Assembly: GCA_044223995.1 (NCBI GenBank)
Contig: JBGALE010000002.1
Location: forward strand, 1 to 64,000
Direction: 5' to 3'
Source of the DNA: JACMLD01 sp044223995
GTDB lineage: Bacteria > Bacteroidota > Bacteroidia > Chitinophagales > Chitinophagaceae
DNA: 64,000 bases
Shown piece by piece: positions 37,933 through 47,033 of this stretch (the first letter of the stretch is position 1; the number at the start of each line of letters is the position of its first letter). The translations under genes and the position numbers were made by a program. The notes beneath the pieces are model-generated. The model was given only the letters and a program-made list of their open reading frames with translations, had not been told where the DNA came from and did no database searches.

Positions 37933-37999
37933 TTAAGCAAGAATTAGTAGCAGATTAGAATCTTATTAGAACAAAATGATGCGGCAGTTAAATTAGAAA
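37933..37999 (+). promoter_or_regulatory. TTAGAAT operator array 2
   Basis: Half-sites at 11-bp steps: TTAAGCA (37933), TTAGTAG (37944), TTAGAAT (37955), TTAGAAC (37966). TTAAATT lies two steps further (37988), and an out-of-phase TTAGAAA at 37993 overlaps the -33 position of the response regulator promoter. It lies between the TPR gene and the two-component genes, which suggests autoregulation. Confidence 0.75.
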
Positions 38000-38017
38000 G
38001 CCAGTCAAATAATATGT

Positions 38018-38025
38018 TATTTTTG
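38018..38025 (+). promoter_or_regulatory. -7 box of the response regulator gene
   Basis: TATTTTTG, a full TAnnTTTG match, only 5 nt before the ATG at 38031, so transcription would begin at or next to the start codon (leaderless mRNA). No TTG is found 19 nt upstream; the TTAGAAA half-site is there instead, consistent with dependence on an activator. Confidence 0.55.
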
Positions 38026-38030
38026 TATAT

Positions 38031-38720
38031 ATGGAAGAACGAAAGATACTCATTATAGAGGATGAAAGAAAAATAGCTGATACCATCAAATTTGGCTTAA
38101 CTGAAAATGGCTTTCACGTTGAAGTTGCTTATGATGGCAGAATCGGCCTGAAGTTATTTACGCAAAACAAATATAACCTTGCAATAGTAGACATCAATCT
38201 CCCCGGTATTAACGGATTTGAACTTTGTAAATCTTTTCGCTTTAAAGATGCCAATATTCCTATCATCGTACTTACAGCTTTGGGTGGGCTGAATAACAAA
38301 ATTGAAGGATACGATGCAGGTGCTGATGATTATATTTTAAAACCATTTGAATTCCGCGAATTGCTGCTTAAAATCAGGGCGCTGCTGAAAAGAACCATGA
38401 ACCAGCAGTTACCAATTGGGAATGTTCTGAAGGCGGCTGATCTTGAAATGAACCTTGACCGAAAAGAAGTTTTCCGTGATGGTAAACAAATCAGGTTAAC
38501 GGCAAAGGAATTCCAATTGCTTGAATTTCTTTTGCGCCACAAAAACAAGGTTGTCTCCCGGGCCGATATTGCCGTAAATGTCTGGGATGTGGATTTTGAT
38601 ACAAATACCAATGTAATTGATGTATATATCAGCTACATACGAAATAAAATAGATAAACCATTCGAGCATAAGCTGCTACAAACTCAGGTAGGCATGGGCT
38701 ATATCCTGAAAGAAAACTGA
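38031..38720 (+). CDS. OmpR/PhoB-family response regulator
   Basis: A 229-residue response regulator: receiver domain (1-118) with acidic pocket EDE (10-12), phospho-acceptor Asp54 in VDINLPG, and the conserved Lys in LKPFEF; then a winged-helix trans_reg_C domain (about 130-225) with RLTAKEFQLLEFLLRHKNKVVSR and IDVYISYIRNKID. It activates or represses transcription when phosphorylated by the histidine kinase encoded 4 nt downstream. Regulators of this family bind tandem 7-bp repeats spaced 11 bp, as in array 2 just upstream and the five other arrays around it. Confidence 0.95.
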   Translation: MEERKILIIEDERKIADTIKFGLTENGFHVEVAYDGRIGLKLFTQNKYNLAIVDINLPGINGFELCKSFRFKDANIPIIVLTALGGLNNKIEGYDAGADDYILKPFEFRELLLKIRALLKRTMNQQLPIGNVLKAADLEMNLDRKEVFRDGKQIRLTAKEFQLLEFLLRHKNKVVSRADIAVNVWDVDFDTNTNVIDVYISYIRNKIDKPFEHKLLQTQVGMGYILKEN

Positions 38721-38724
38721 ACAT

Positions 38725-40104
38725 ATGCCTGTTCGTGTCAGGGTCACATTGTTGTTTGCGCTGATTGTTTTTTTGATACTGTCCCTGGTTGGCGGTTCTG
38801 TATACTATTTCTCCTACGAAAACAGGATTTGGAATATCAATAAACGGCTGAAGAACCGGGCCATTACCACCGCCAGGCTGCTGAGCCAGTCAGAAATATT
38901 TGACAATGCACTCATCCAAAAAATCGATTCCTCTACCAATCTTGCTGTAACCAATAAAAATGTTATTGCTTTTGATTACCAAAACAAAAAACTCTATGAA
39001 TACAATGATATTAGTTCCGATAGTTTGATAGTCCCGGAAAACGTCATTAACGAAGCCAGGATAAAAGGCACTGTATATCTTACCATCGGCGACAAAGACG
39101 TAGTAGCATATCATTTTGTCGCCAAAAATTTCAGAACGGTCATGGTACTGGGTGCCAAAGATGTTGACGGGCGCGCCAAGCTAATGCAATTAAGGACCAT
39201 TCTTATACTCAGCCTGATCGGTGGCCTGCTCATTACTGTGGCCGGTGGTTACGTATTTTCGGAGCGCCTGTTGCGCCCCATTCGTAAAATTGCTGATGAT
39301 GTCAATGAGATTTCAGCGCAAAACCTGGCAAGGCGGATAACCATTAGCAATAATAAGGACGAATGGAATTATTTGTCCACCACCCTGAATAAGTTGCTGA
39401 ACAGGCTGCAGGATAGTTTTGAAGTACAGCAACAATTCATCGCCAATGCATCGCATGAATTATCTACACCTTTAACAAGTATTTCAAGCCAATTAGAAGT
39501 TTCACTCCAGCGCAACCGCGAATCGGAAGAATATCGCCGGGTTATGTTGTCTATATACCAGGATGTAAGGCAGCTTAATAAATTAACGCAGGCACTCCTC
39601 GAGTTTGCAAGCGCATCCGGAAACGCGGCAGGTATTACGATTGATTTGGTGAGGATTGATGAAATCCTTCTCCGGTTACCCGGTGAAATGCTTAAGTCAA
39701 GTGATAAATATTCCGTTTCACTGATCTTTAAATATTTGCCACCGGACGAAAATGAACTATTGGTCTGGGGCAACGAAGAATTGCTATTCTCCGCTATCAG
39801 TAATATTGTTTCGAATGCATGTAAGTATTCCTCAAATCACAAGGCAGTGGTTTCACTGGAAATTTCAAAAAAAGATCTCAAAGTATATGTGCAGGATAAC
39901 GGCCCGGGTATTGATGAATCGGAGATCAAAAATATCTTTCAACCCTTTTACCGGATAAACAGTCACTCGGAAAAAGGTTTTGGGCTCGGTCTTTCCCTGT
40001 CTAATCGGATTATAAAATTACACAGCGGAGAAATTACCGTACAATCTGCGCCAGCAACCGGTACAACATTCATCGTATCATTGCCGGTTGCCAATTTTCA
40101 ATAA
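38725..40104 (+). CDS. sensor histidine kinase
   Basis: A 459-residue inner-membrane kinase: helix 1 (about 7-30), a periplasmic sensor region of about 130 residues, helix 2 (about 157-178), HAMP (about 180-232), HisKA with phospho-His244 in FIANASHELSTPL, and HATPase with NIVSNACKYS, DNGPGI and GFGLGLSLS. It should respond to an envelope signal and phosphorylate the preceding regulator. The sensor region resembles no ligand-binding domain I recognise, so the signal is unknown; the neighbours suggest salt or osmotic stress. Confidence 0.95.
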   Translation: MPVRVRVTLLFALIVFLILSLVGGSVYYFSYENRIWNINKRLKNRAITTARLLSQSEIFDNALIQKIDSSTNLAVTNKNVIAFDYQNKKLYEYNDISSDSLIVPENVINEARIKGTVYLTIGDKDVVAYHFVAKNFRTVMVLGAKDVDGRAKLMQLRTILILSLIGGLLITVAGGYVFSERLLRPIRKIADDVNEISAQNLARRITISNNKDEWNYLSTTLNKLLNRLQDSFEVQQQFIANASHELSTPLTSISSQLEVSLQRNRESEEYRRVMLSIYQDVRQLNKLTQALLEFASASGNAAGITIDLVRIDEILLRLPGEMLKSSDKYSVSLIFKYLPPDENELLVWGNEELLFSAISNIVSNACKYSSNHKAVVSLEISKKDLKVYVQDNGPGIDESEIKNIFQPFYRINSHSEKGFGLGLSLSNRIIKLHSGEITVQSAPATGTTFIVSLPVANFQ

Positions 40105-40105
40105 G

Positions 40106-40145
40106 ATTCTAATTATATTCTAAGCCCTGTTTAATCAAAGGTTAA
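40106..40145 (-). promoter_or_regulatory. TTAGAAT operator array 3
   Basis: On the plus strand ATTCTAA (40106), ATTCTAA (40117), TGTTTAA (40128), AGGTTAA (40139): four units at 11-bp steps, the first two exact. It begins one base after the kinase stop codon and precedes the 80-residue ORF and the HPF-like gene. Orientation is opposite to arrays 1, 2 and 4. Confidence 0.65.
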
Positions 40146-40164
40146 TACCGCGGCCAGATATTGC

Positions 40165-40407
40165 ATGTTAAAACTTTTGGTGGGGTGTAAATTACATTCA
40201 AATTCGATTAATGTATATGCTGTTGTAGCTTTTGTTTCTTTAAGCATCAGTTGTTTGCTGTTTGTTCAAAACAAAATCTACCAAACTGACAACAGGAAGT
40301 TGATGCTCGAAAACGATTCTATCGCTTCGGTTAATATCGTTTTGCGGAAAAATATCCAGCAGGCCTTACGACAAGGTATCCCTGTTAAGAATGACAGCGC
40401 TCCCTGA
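40165..40407 (+). CDS. small membrane protein, hypothetical
   Basis: An 80-residue frame with one hydrophobic segment (about 17-35, VYAVVAFVSLSISCLLF) and a charged coiled-coil-like C-terminal half. It lies directly after operator array 3 and before the HPF-like gene in the same direction. No homologue is recognised. It is accepted because of position, direction and sensible topology; it could still be chance. Confidence 0.45.
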   Translation: MLKLLVGCKLHSNSINVYAVVAFVSLSISCLLFVQNKIYQTDNRKLMLENDSIASVNIVLRKNIQQALRQGIPVKNDSAP

Positions 40408-40463
40408 AAAATTAAAATACTTCCTGTACATAACCCGGTGCCATTACATTCAACCCTCAGCAA

Positions 40464-40754
40464 ATGAAAATAATTATCGAAGCACAGGACTTTGAAATCA
40501 CCAGTGACCTGGAATATTTTGTGTCTGCCCGATCAAAAAAACTCCTTCGCCTGCCGCTGACCATCGCAAAAATAGAAATACAACTCTTTGAATCTAAAGT
40601 TCAGCACATCACCAGGAAAACATGCAAGACATGCCTCTTTACTTCCTCAAATAAATATTTTTCAGAAGCACACGAAAAATCGTACGAAATGGCAATAGCG
40701 CTTGCCATTGATGATTTGGATAGGAAAATGCAAAATGTCCGTACCGCCAAATAA
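40464..40754 (+). CDS. ribosome hibernation factor-like protein (HPF/RaiA family)
   Basis: A 96-residue protein of the HPF/RaiA (sigma-54 modulation protein) family: start IIIEAQDFEITSDLEYFV, central beta-alpha pattern, and SYEMAIALAIDDLDRKM helix. These proteins bind the 30S decoding centre in stationary phase and prevent translation. It is shortened by having no C-terminal dimerisation domain, like short HPF. A Cys-x2-Cys (KTCKTC) in the middle is unusual. It fits the surrounding stress-response genes. Confidence 0.78.
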   Translation: MKIIIEAQDFEITSDLEYFVSARSKKLLRLPLTIAKIEIQLFESKVQHITRKTCKTCLFTSSNKYFSEAHEKSYEMAIALAIDDLDRKMQNVRTAK

Positions 40755-40821
40755 CCTGTCACAGCCATAGAAATCCAGTATACTGCCCTTTGCCGGGCGA
40801 TTTTAATTACTGAGCAAACAT

Positions 40822-43104
40822 TCACTTATACACAGTCCCTGACAACAGTTCAGTTTTAATGGTGTGTTCTTCCTCTTCTGCCAGGTTTTTCAGAAAATCG
40901 GTTGCCCATCTGTCCACATCGTAATAATGCACCATTTCATACAACCGTTTTATGCGCATGGATTTATCGGCTTCCGACATCGTCAAAGCCTGCAGTAAAA
41001 TATCCTTTAGTGATTTTGGATCGTAGGGGTTGGTGAGCAACGCATAATCCATTTCGACAGCGGCCCCTGCAAATTCTGATAAAATGAGTACGCCTGTAGA
41101 ACCGGAAATTTGTCCCTGCACAGCGACATACTCCTTGGCCACCAGGTTCAGTCCATCGCGCAGCGGCGTAATCCAGGCGATGTCTGCCACAGCATAATAT
41201 GCCACCAGTTCATCGAAGGGGAACGAACGTGAGAAAAGCCGAATGGGTATCCAGTCGATGCTGGAATACCTGCCATTGATGCGGCCCACAGCATGCTCAA
41301 GGTCGTGCTGAACCTTGTCATATATTTTCATTCCAATAGCCGGTGGCGTGCATATCTGCAGCAGTTCTATTTTACCGTGAAACTCCGGGTAGCTATCCAA
41401 AAATTGTTCAAAGGCAAGTACTTTTTCCAGCGGACCTTTTACATAATCCAGTCGTTCCACACTTAGTATAACTTTCTTATCGCAAAACTGCTTCTGCATT
41501 TGCCCAATGCGCTTTTGCATTTCTTCTTCCTGCATCAGCCCGGTGATATAATTGACATTGATGCCAACGGGATTCGCGCCTAGTTTTATTTTTCGGCGGT
41601 CATTACCAATCTGGGTCGTCATTTTTTTAACACCCAGTGCAGTACTGTAGGTCAGAAACCTCGGTGCGCAGTTAATTTCTTCCAGTACTTCGATGGGGTA
41701 TAAACTTTTTACGACGTCGACAAAATTTTCTACGTAACGCGGAATGTGAAAACCGATATAGTCGCATTGGAGCAGGCTGCTGATGATATCCCTTCGCCAG
41801 GGAAGAATATTAAAGGTATTGGCAGCCGGGAATGCAGTATGGTGGAAAAAAGCAATCTTCAAATCGGGCCGGAGTTCCCGAAGCATTCCTGGCACCAGCC
41901 ATAAATTATAATCGTGTATCCAAACAATTGCTGCTACATCGGCCTGTTCGGATGCCTTTATGGCAAACAACCTGTTGATGCGCACAAAATAATCCCAATG
42001 GTGGTGATTGATAACTACCTTGTCAATAAATGAAAATATCGCCGGCCAAAAAGCTTCTTTTGCAAATGATTTGTAGAATATTTCTATTTCCTTTTTTGTC
42101 AGACCTATGCGCGAAGCCATCAGGTTGGGATACTTCTCTTTATCCGGGTAAATATTTCTTAATAGTTCACCGCTATTTGCAACTTCTTCCCAGGCAATCC
42201 ATACGCCACTGCGACCATCGGAAAAAAAACTTTGCAATGTGGGCAGTATGCCATTGGGGCTTTTAGGTGTTACCCGTTGCCGGATGCCGTTTACTTCTTT
42301 GGTTTCATAAGGAAACCGGTGGTACATCATAATCAGTTGGGGTGCTTCCTGCTGCGGCAGGTATTCAACCTGTTTATCGAAGTCACTGACGTAATGAGAA
42401 AATGCTCTCAGTTTACGGATCGCTTCCAGGATACCGCCGGCACCCACCAATTCCGCCTGGAAAACATGTTGCATATTGGCGGTACTTTCCAGCAGCAAGG
42501 GCTCAGCATCTCCCACAACCACACCTTTGTACCCGCATTCAAACAATGACAGATCATTCAGTGTGTCGCCTGCTACCAATATATCGCCTGACTTTGCACG
42601 AAGGAAACCCACCAATTTTACCAGGGTTGTACCTTTATTGACACCCATGGGTAATATATCCAGGAACCTGTTGGCAGAATACACTACTTCACAGTGAATG
42701 GAATGTGCTTTTGCCTGCACATGCTCTAAACCAATGGCGTCCAAATTGGCAAAGAAAGAACACCTTCTTTGCTGCGGTACTTCCTGGTATTGCAGTCCTT
42801 CAATATCCTTCATTGTTTCCCGGATGGTCAGAATACCAGGCCAGTTTTTTTCGATATCATTTTGTATAAACTGGACCGGCTCCAGTGTATGTCCGTTTAC
42901 AACTGTCGCGCCTACGTCGCAAATTATATAATCCGGGTTGGGAATCACCGGATCATTCAATAATGGTATAACAGATTCAAGTCCGCGTCCCGTTACAAAT
43001 ACCAGTGTTATTGCCGTATTCTTTTTTATCAGCCGGTAGAGTTGTTGTTTGTGCAGGCTTTTTCCTCCCAGGAATGTACCGTCCAGGTCAGTAGCTAATA
43101 ACAT
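40822..43104 (-). CDS. ggpPS: fused glucosylglycerol-phosphate phosphatase/synthase
   Basis: A 760-residue two-domain enzyme. The N-terminal HAD phosphatase (about 1-245) has LLATDLDGTFLGG (nucleophile Asp6, Asp8) and the late GDTLNDLSLFE motif. The C-terminal GT20 glycosyltransferase (about 265-745) has FFHHTAFPAANTFNILPWRR and GFHIPRYVENFVDVV, which resemble glucosylglycerol-phosphate synthase (GgpS) more than trehalose-6-phosphate synthase. Fused GgpPS proteins are known from Stenotrophomonas and relatives and make the compatible solute glucosylglycerol from ADP-glucose and glycerol-3-phosphate. A glycerol-3-phosphate dehydrogenase gene lies 17 nt upstream and can supply the acceptor. The alternative is a trehalose enzyme. 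Confidence 0.82.
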   Translation of the reverse strand: MLLATDLDGTFLGGKSLHKQQLYRLIKKNTAITLVFVTGRGLESVIPLLNDPVIPNPDYIICDVGATVVNGHTLEPVQFIQNDIEKNWPGILTIRETMKDIEGLQYQEVPQQRRCSFFANLDAIGLEHVQAKAHSIHCEVVYSANRFLDILPMGVNKGTTLVKLVGFLRAKSGDILVAGDTLNDLSLFECGYKGVVVGDAEPLLLESTANMQHVFQAELVGAGGILEAIRKLRAFSHYVSDFDKQVEYLPQQEAPQLIMMYHRFPYETKEVNGIRQRVTPKSPNGILPTLQSFFSDGRSGVWIAWEEVANSGELLRNIYPDKEKYPNLMASRIGLTKKEIEIFYKSFAKEAFWPAIFSFIDKVVINHHHWDYFVRINRLFAIKASEQADVAAIVWIHDYNLWLVPGMLRELRPDLKIAFFHHTAFPAANTFNILPWRRDIISSLLQCDYIGFHIPRYVENFVDVVKSLYPIEVLEEINCAPRFLTYSTALGVKKMTTQIGNDRRKIKLGANPVGINVNYITGLMQEEEMQKRIGQMQKQFCDKKVILSVERLDYVKGPLEKVLAFEQFLDSYPEFHGKIELLQICTPPAIGMKIYDKVQHDLEHAVGRINGRYSSIDWIPIRLFSRSFPFDELVAYYAVADIAWITPLRDGLNLVAKEYVAVQGQISGSTGVLILSEFAGAAVEMDYALLTNPYDPKSLKDILLQALTMSEADKSMRIKRLYEMVHYYDVDRWATDFLKNLAEEEEHTIKTELLSGTVYK

Positions 43105-43121
43105 GGGTTTTTCTTTTTAGG

Positions 43122-44114
43122 TTACAGCAGCTGGTTTTCAAGCAATTTAAATTCGTGAAACGGGTTCGCATGTTCATGCAAAATCCTGTACGTGGTATTG
43201 ATAACCGGCAGGGAATTATTCATCGTACCGGTAACCAGTGGCAGATCCATCGATGCATAATATCCTTCTGCCACCATTTCCATCGACTGCAGGGCTTTGG
43301 CCACCTGCATACCGCGACCGATCAATTTTCCAAAAGTCCGGTTGCGGCTGTATTCCGAATAAGCTGTTACCAGCATATCCCCAAAATAAGCAGAATTGTA
43401 CAGGTCGCGCACCTGCTTACTGATGTTGTTGACCAGATAATCTATTTCGCGCATGGCATTTGAAAACAACACAGCCTGGAAATTTTGCCCGTAATGCAGT
43501 CCAATGGATATGCCCACAGCTATACCGATGACATTTTTAAGAATGGCAGCGGTTTCAATCCCCAGTGGATCACCGCTGCCGACTGTACGCATATAGGACG
43601 AATGAATCATTTCAGCCAGGTTGTTCACCATAGCAGGATCGTACCCCGCAATGGTCATATACGTTTCCCGGCCCATGGCTATTTCTTCTGCGTGACAGGG
43701 CCCGCTCAATACCATCGTGTGGCGGGTGTGGCCAAAATATTTGTCTGCAAACACACTCGGCGTACAACCGGTTCCCTGTATAAAACTTTTTATGGAAGTC
43801 ACCAGTTGTTTTCCGGCAACAGATCCGGGATCAATGGACGACAGTATTGGCCCAAGATAAATTGAAGGAACCGCAAAGATTATCCATGTTGATTGCCTGA
43901 TAGCTCCTGCAACATCAGTGGTTGGTGTGATAAATTTAGTATCCAGTTCAACATAACTTAAATAACGCTGGTTGCGCCGGGACGACAAAATATAGTCTGC
44001 CTGTTCGTTACTGCGCACTACCCACAACACCGGCACACCTCCTTCAGAAAAGATTTTCACCAATGCAGTTGCCCAGCTTCCGCTGCCGATAATAGCAATG
44101 TGGTCCGACATCAC
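43122..44114 (-). CDS. gpsA: NAD(P)-dependent glycerol-3-phosphate dehydrogenase
   Basis: A 330-residue GpsA-family enzyme reducing dihydroxyacetone phosphate to sn-glycerol-3-phosphate. It has the nucleotide-binding IAIIGSGSWATALVK, VLSGPCHAEEIAMG, and the catalytic Lys in AAILKNVIGIAVG. It is the first gene of a two-gene operon with the fused GgpPS enzyme (17 nt apart), which argues for a role in glucosylglycerol synthesis rather than, or in addition to, phospholipid synthesis. It is divergent from mscS; operator array 4 lies between them. Two ATGs in a row (MM) leave the exact start uncertain by one codon. Confidence 0.9.
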   Translation of the reverse strand: MMSDHIAIIGSGSWATALVKIFSEGGVPVLWVVRSNEQADYILSSRRNQRYLSYVELDTKFITPTTDVAGAIRQSTWIIFAVPSIYLGPILSSIDPGSVAGKQLVTSIKSFIQGTGCTPSVFADKYFGHTRHTMVLSGPCHAEEIAMGRETYMTIAGYDPAMVNNLAEMIHSSYMRTVGSGDPLGIETAAILKNVIGIAVGISIGLHYGQNFQAVLFSNAMREIDYLVNNISKQVRDLYNSAYFGDMLVTAYSEYSRNRTFGKLIGRGMQVAKALQSMEMVAEGYYASMDLPLVTGTMNNSLPVINTTYRILHEHANPFHEFKLLENQLL

Positions 44115-44135
44115 GGCAAACCTACCAACTGCCTA

Positions 44136-44175
44136 TTAGCGTTGGCTTAACGTGAAATTAGAATGCAATTAGAAT
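44136..44175 (+). promoter_or_regulatory. TTAGAAT operator array 4
   Basis: Four half-sites at exact 11-bp steps: TTAGCGT (44136), TTAACGT (44147), TTAGAAT (44158), TTAGAAT (44169). It lies between divergent gpsA-ggpPS and mscS. A TATATTTT box at 44202-44209 lies 26 bp after the last half-site, the same distance as in the NhaD promoter. Confidence 0.75.
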
Positions 44176-44280
44176 ATGCACATACGGACATGGTATTCAA
44201 TTATATTTTCTTGTTTTGTATTGTATTTGCCCGGCTACAACTACCTGTTATTGTCCCTGCCCGCCAGTTAATAATTACAA

Positions 44281-45384
44281 ATGATTCGTATGAAAACTTT
44301 TTTTTCTTATGTCTTCCTGGGCAATGAGTTGGGCCGTTGGCTCCTGGCACTGGGTGTCATGCTTGCTGTCTTCACCGCTGTTACTGTCATCAGGCGTAAA
44401 CTGCTGCGGAAATGGGAATCGCGCGCACAGCTTACCCAAAATAAAATTGATGATTTTCTTTGCATACTCCTCGAAAAAAATATCACACCTGCTTTTTACC
44501 TGCTGGCATTGTATGCAGGCGTATCCACACTTGATACGCCGGGCAATATTGACAAATGGATACACATCGTCATTAAAATCATAACGGTATTTATTTTTAT
44601 TCGTATCGTAACCACTGGTGTCAGTTATTTTATTGGTGGATCTGATGTATCGCACGAACATCAAACAGAAACCAGGCAGCACAGCAAAGGGATTATCACC
44701 ACCATCACGATAATAGCGTGGCTGACAGGAATTATTTTACTCGCGAATAACTTAGGATTTAATGTTTCTGCTCTTATTGCTGGTTTGGGTATTGGCGGCA
44801 TTGCAGTAGCACTTGCGGCACAGGCAATACTGGGCGACCTGTTTAGTTATTATGTAATTTTTTTTGACAAGCCTTTTGAAGTGGGTGACTTTATCGTAGT
44901 AGACAGCAAAATGGGAACAATTGAAAATATCGGTATCAAGACCACCCGTGTACGTACACTTGGTGGTGAACAGCTTATTTTTTCAAACCATGATCTTACC
45001 ACATCAAGGATACACAATTACAAAAGGATGGAGAAGAGAAGGGTATTGCAAACGATAGGCGTTGTATACGACACCAAACCCGCAAACCTGGAGCTCATTC
45101 CCACCATGATAAAGAGGATGGTGGCGTCTAAGGAAAATATTTCATTTGAACGTTGCCATTTTGAATCATTTGGAGAAAGTAGTCTGAATTTCGAATTGGT
45201 CTATTATGTGTTAAGCCCGGATTATTCGGTGTTTATGGATCAAAAACAATCGATTAACCTGGAAATCATCAAGGCGTTTAATGACAGGGGAATCGAGTTC
45301 GCCTATCCTACTACTACCGTGTTCTTGCAAAACCACGAAAAAGGAATTACGGGATCCTCCGGCGATCAGTTGGTCCGGCCATAG
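44281..45384 (+). CDS. MscS-family mechanosensitive channel
   Basis: A 367-residue MscS-type channel. Hydrophobic helices at about 15-35, 65-85, 90-118 and 138-160 are followed by the pore helix GLGIGGIAVALAAQAILGDL and the cytoplasmic beta domain start FDKPFEVGDFIVV. Such channels release solutes on sudden hypo-osmotic shock, the counterpart of solute accumulation by the divergent gpsA-ggpPS operon. The start could also be the ATG three codons further (44290). Confidence 0.93.
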   Translation: MIRMKTFFSYVFLGNELGRWLLALGVMLAVFTAVTVIRRKLLRKWESRAQLTQNKIDDFLCILLEKNITPAFYLLALYAGVSTLDTPGNIDKWIHIVIKIITVFIFIRIVTTGVSYFIGGSDVSHEHQTETRQHSKGIITTITIIAWLTGIILLANNLGFNVSALIAGLGIGGIAVALAAQAILGDLFSYYVIFFDKPFEVGDFIVVDSKMGTIENIGIKTTRVRTLGGEQLIFSNHDLTTSRIHNYKRMEKRRVLQTIGVVYDTKPANLELIPTMIKRMVASKENISFERCHFESFGESSLNFELVYYVLSPDYSVFMDQKQSINLEIIKAFNDRGIEFAYPTTTVFLQNHEKGITGSSGDQLVRP

Positions 45385-45413
45385 GCTTCATGAAGTACAC
45401 AGCTTCTATTTCG

Positions 45414-46871
45414 TCAATTTATGTTGTCAGGTATTTTTTCCTGTTCATTCAGTGGCAAACCGGCTGATTCATTTTCTTCGTGTAATATTTCCCTGACATA
45501 CTGGTATTTGAGATGATCGTAAAATGAATGTTTGTCGATAAGCAGGCTAACCATATTGGCTACAAGGCCAGCCAGCATCAGGTGAAATATTACATTGTGC
45601 CGATCCGTCATTTCAAGCACAAGAATAGCCGAAGTAAATGGTGTCCTTGTTACACCTGTTAAGAAAGCTACCATGCCGGCCAGGATCAGGAGGTTGGTGT
45701 TTGCGGTGCCAAAATGAAGCCAACCGGACATAGCAGAACCCATCATTGCTCCCGCACTCAGCGAAGGCGCAAATACACCGCCAGCTGCGCCTGTAGTAAA
45801 TGAAAACACCGGACCGGCAATGCGCAACAGCGGTATGTACCAACTGACATGCTTTTGGGTTCCAAATAATGAAGCTGTCATCAGCTCTTTTCCTGATCCA
45901 TACATACTGCTGCTTACAAAAGTGGCCAGGAATACAACCAGTAATGCACAAACAGTGATATACATTATATGCATCCAATTTTTTTTAAACCCAGCTTTCC
46001 AGCGTATCAGTAGCAGCATCACTTTTGACATACCGCTTCCACAAAGTCCCGCTACAATAGCCAGTATCACTACCCAAAGAAGGATCGAAGATGACAACCC
46101 CACCATATCGGGATAACCAAGGTAAAGATAAGGGCCTGCCAGTGCCTGGGCTGTTAAACCAGCAATGATGACAGCAGTAAAGAGTGCTGTTTTAAAATAA
46201 CTGATATGCGTTTTTGTAAGTTCTTCCACGGCAAATACAATTCCACCAAGTGGTGTATTAAATGCCGCGGCCAGGCCGGCGGCTGCTCCTGTCATGATCA
46301 TATTTCGTTTGGATATCTTTGGCCAGCGTGCCGGTAGCATTTGATTAATTTTCCTAAATATTGATCCGGCAACCTGTATGGTTGGCCCTTCCCTTCCTAT
46401 TATCCCGCCGCCAATGACAAAAATGATACTTGAAAATATTTTTACGACGATTATCCGGAGGCTGAGCAATTTATTTACCTTTTCATTGTACCTGGGCGTA
46501 GCCAGTTCTATGGCTGCCATTACCTGTGGTATACCACTGCCCCTGGCAAAAGATGACCATCGCCTGACCACCAGCTTTGCAGCAAGGAAACAGGCTGGTG
46601 TAATGATAAACATCCACCATGCATTTAAGCGGACGATATAGCTGGTTACTGATTCCGCCAGCGAAAATAATTTTGCATAATACACGGCTGCCAAACCTGT
46701 CAGACCCGACCCAACCCAGAATGGTAAAGCCTGCAATATATTTTGCCGCAGCTTTTCGTTCCTGATGCCATTTACTTTTGCTTTTAGCTTACGATAAAGG
46801 AATTTCCATAGTCGCATAAATGATACCTGTTTAACACTGCCCTCATTCCGATTAAATGTATGGCTGTCCAA
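45414..46871 (-). CDS. ClC-family chloride channel/antiporter
   Basis: A 485-residue ClC protein with the selectivity motifs GSGIPQVMAAIE (about 110-121), GREGPTIQVAG (the Glu gates proton coupling in exchangers) and GAAGGVFAPSLSAGA. No C-terminal CBS domains are present; it ends shortly after the last helix. It exchanges chloride for protons or conducts chloride. It is convergent with mscS (29 nt between stops) and divergent from a small ORF; operator array 5 lies upstream. Confidence 0.94.
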   Translation of the reverse strand: MDSHTFNRNEGSVKQVSFMRLWKFLYRKLKAKVNGIRNEKLRQNILQALPFWVGSGLTGLAAVYYAKLFSLAESVTSYIVRLNAWWMFIITPACFLAAKLVVRRWSSFARGSGIPQVMAAIELATPRYNEKVNKLLSLRIIVVKIFSSIIFVIGGGIIGREGPTIQVAGSIFRKINQMLPARWPKISKRNMIMTGAAAGLAAAFNTPLGGIVFAVEELTKTHISYFKTALFTAVIIAGLTAQALAGPYLYLGYPDMVGLSSSILLWVVILAIVAGLCGSGMSKVMLLLIRWKAGFKKNWMHIMYITVCALLVVFLATFVSSSMYGSGKELMTASLFGTQKHVSWYIPLLRIAGPVFSFTTGAAGGVFAPSLSAGAMMGSAMSGWLHFGTANTNLLILAGMVAFLTGVTRTPFTSAILVLEMTDRHNVIFHLMLAGLVANMVSLLIDKHSFYDHLKYQYVREILHEENESAGLPLNEQEKIPDNIN

Positions 46872-46990
46872 TAAAAGGGAAAATTCCTAATTAAGGAAGT
46901 TTGCCGCCATCCCGGAAAGCCAGATAAGAAAATATCCTCCCGGTGTGCAAATATTAGTAATCAGTTCCTATAAGTGCCCTTTACAGGCGA

Positions 46991-47033
46991 TTTCTAATCT
47001 TATTCTAATCCTATTCTAATACCACTTTTCTAA
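46991..47033 (-). promoter_or_regulatory. TTAGAAT operator array 5
   Basis: On the plus strand TTTCTAA (46991), ATTCTAA (47002), ATTCTAA (47013) at 11-bp steps, then TTTCTAA (47027) after 14 bp. It lies in the 308-bp gap between the ClC gene and the 93-residue ORF, oriented toward ClC (TTAGAAT on its coding strand). Confidence 0.72.

Noticed and set aside
40822..43104. Trehalose-6-phosphate synthase/phosphatase (OtsA/OtsB) annotation
   Set aside because: The phosphatase domain is N-terminal and the GT20 motifs fit glucosylglycerol-phosphate synthase better; the gpsA neighbour supports that, though trehalose synthesis is not fully excluded.
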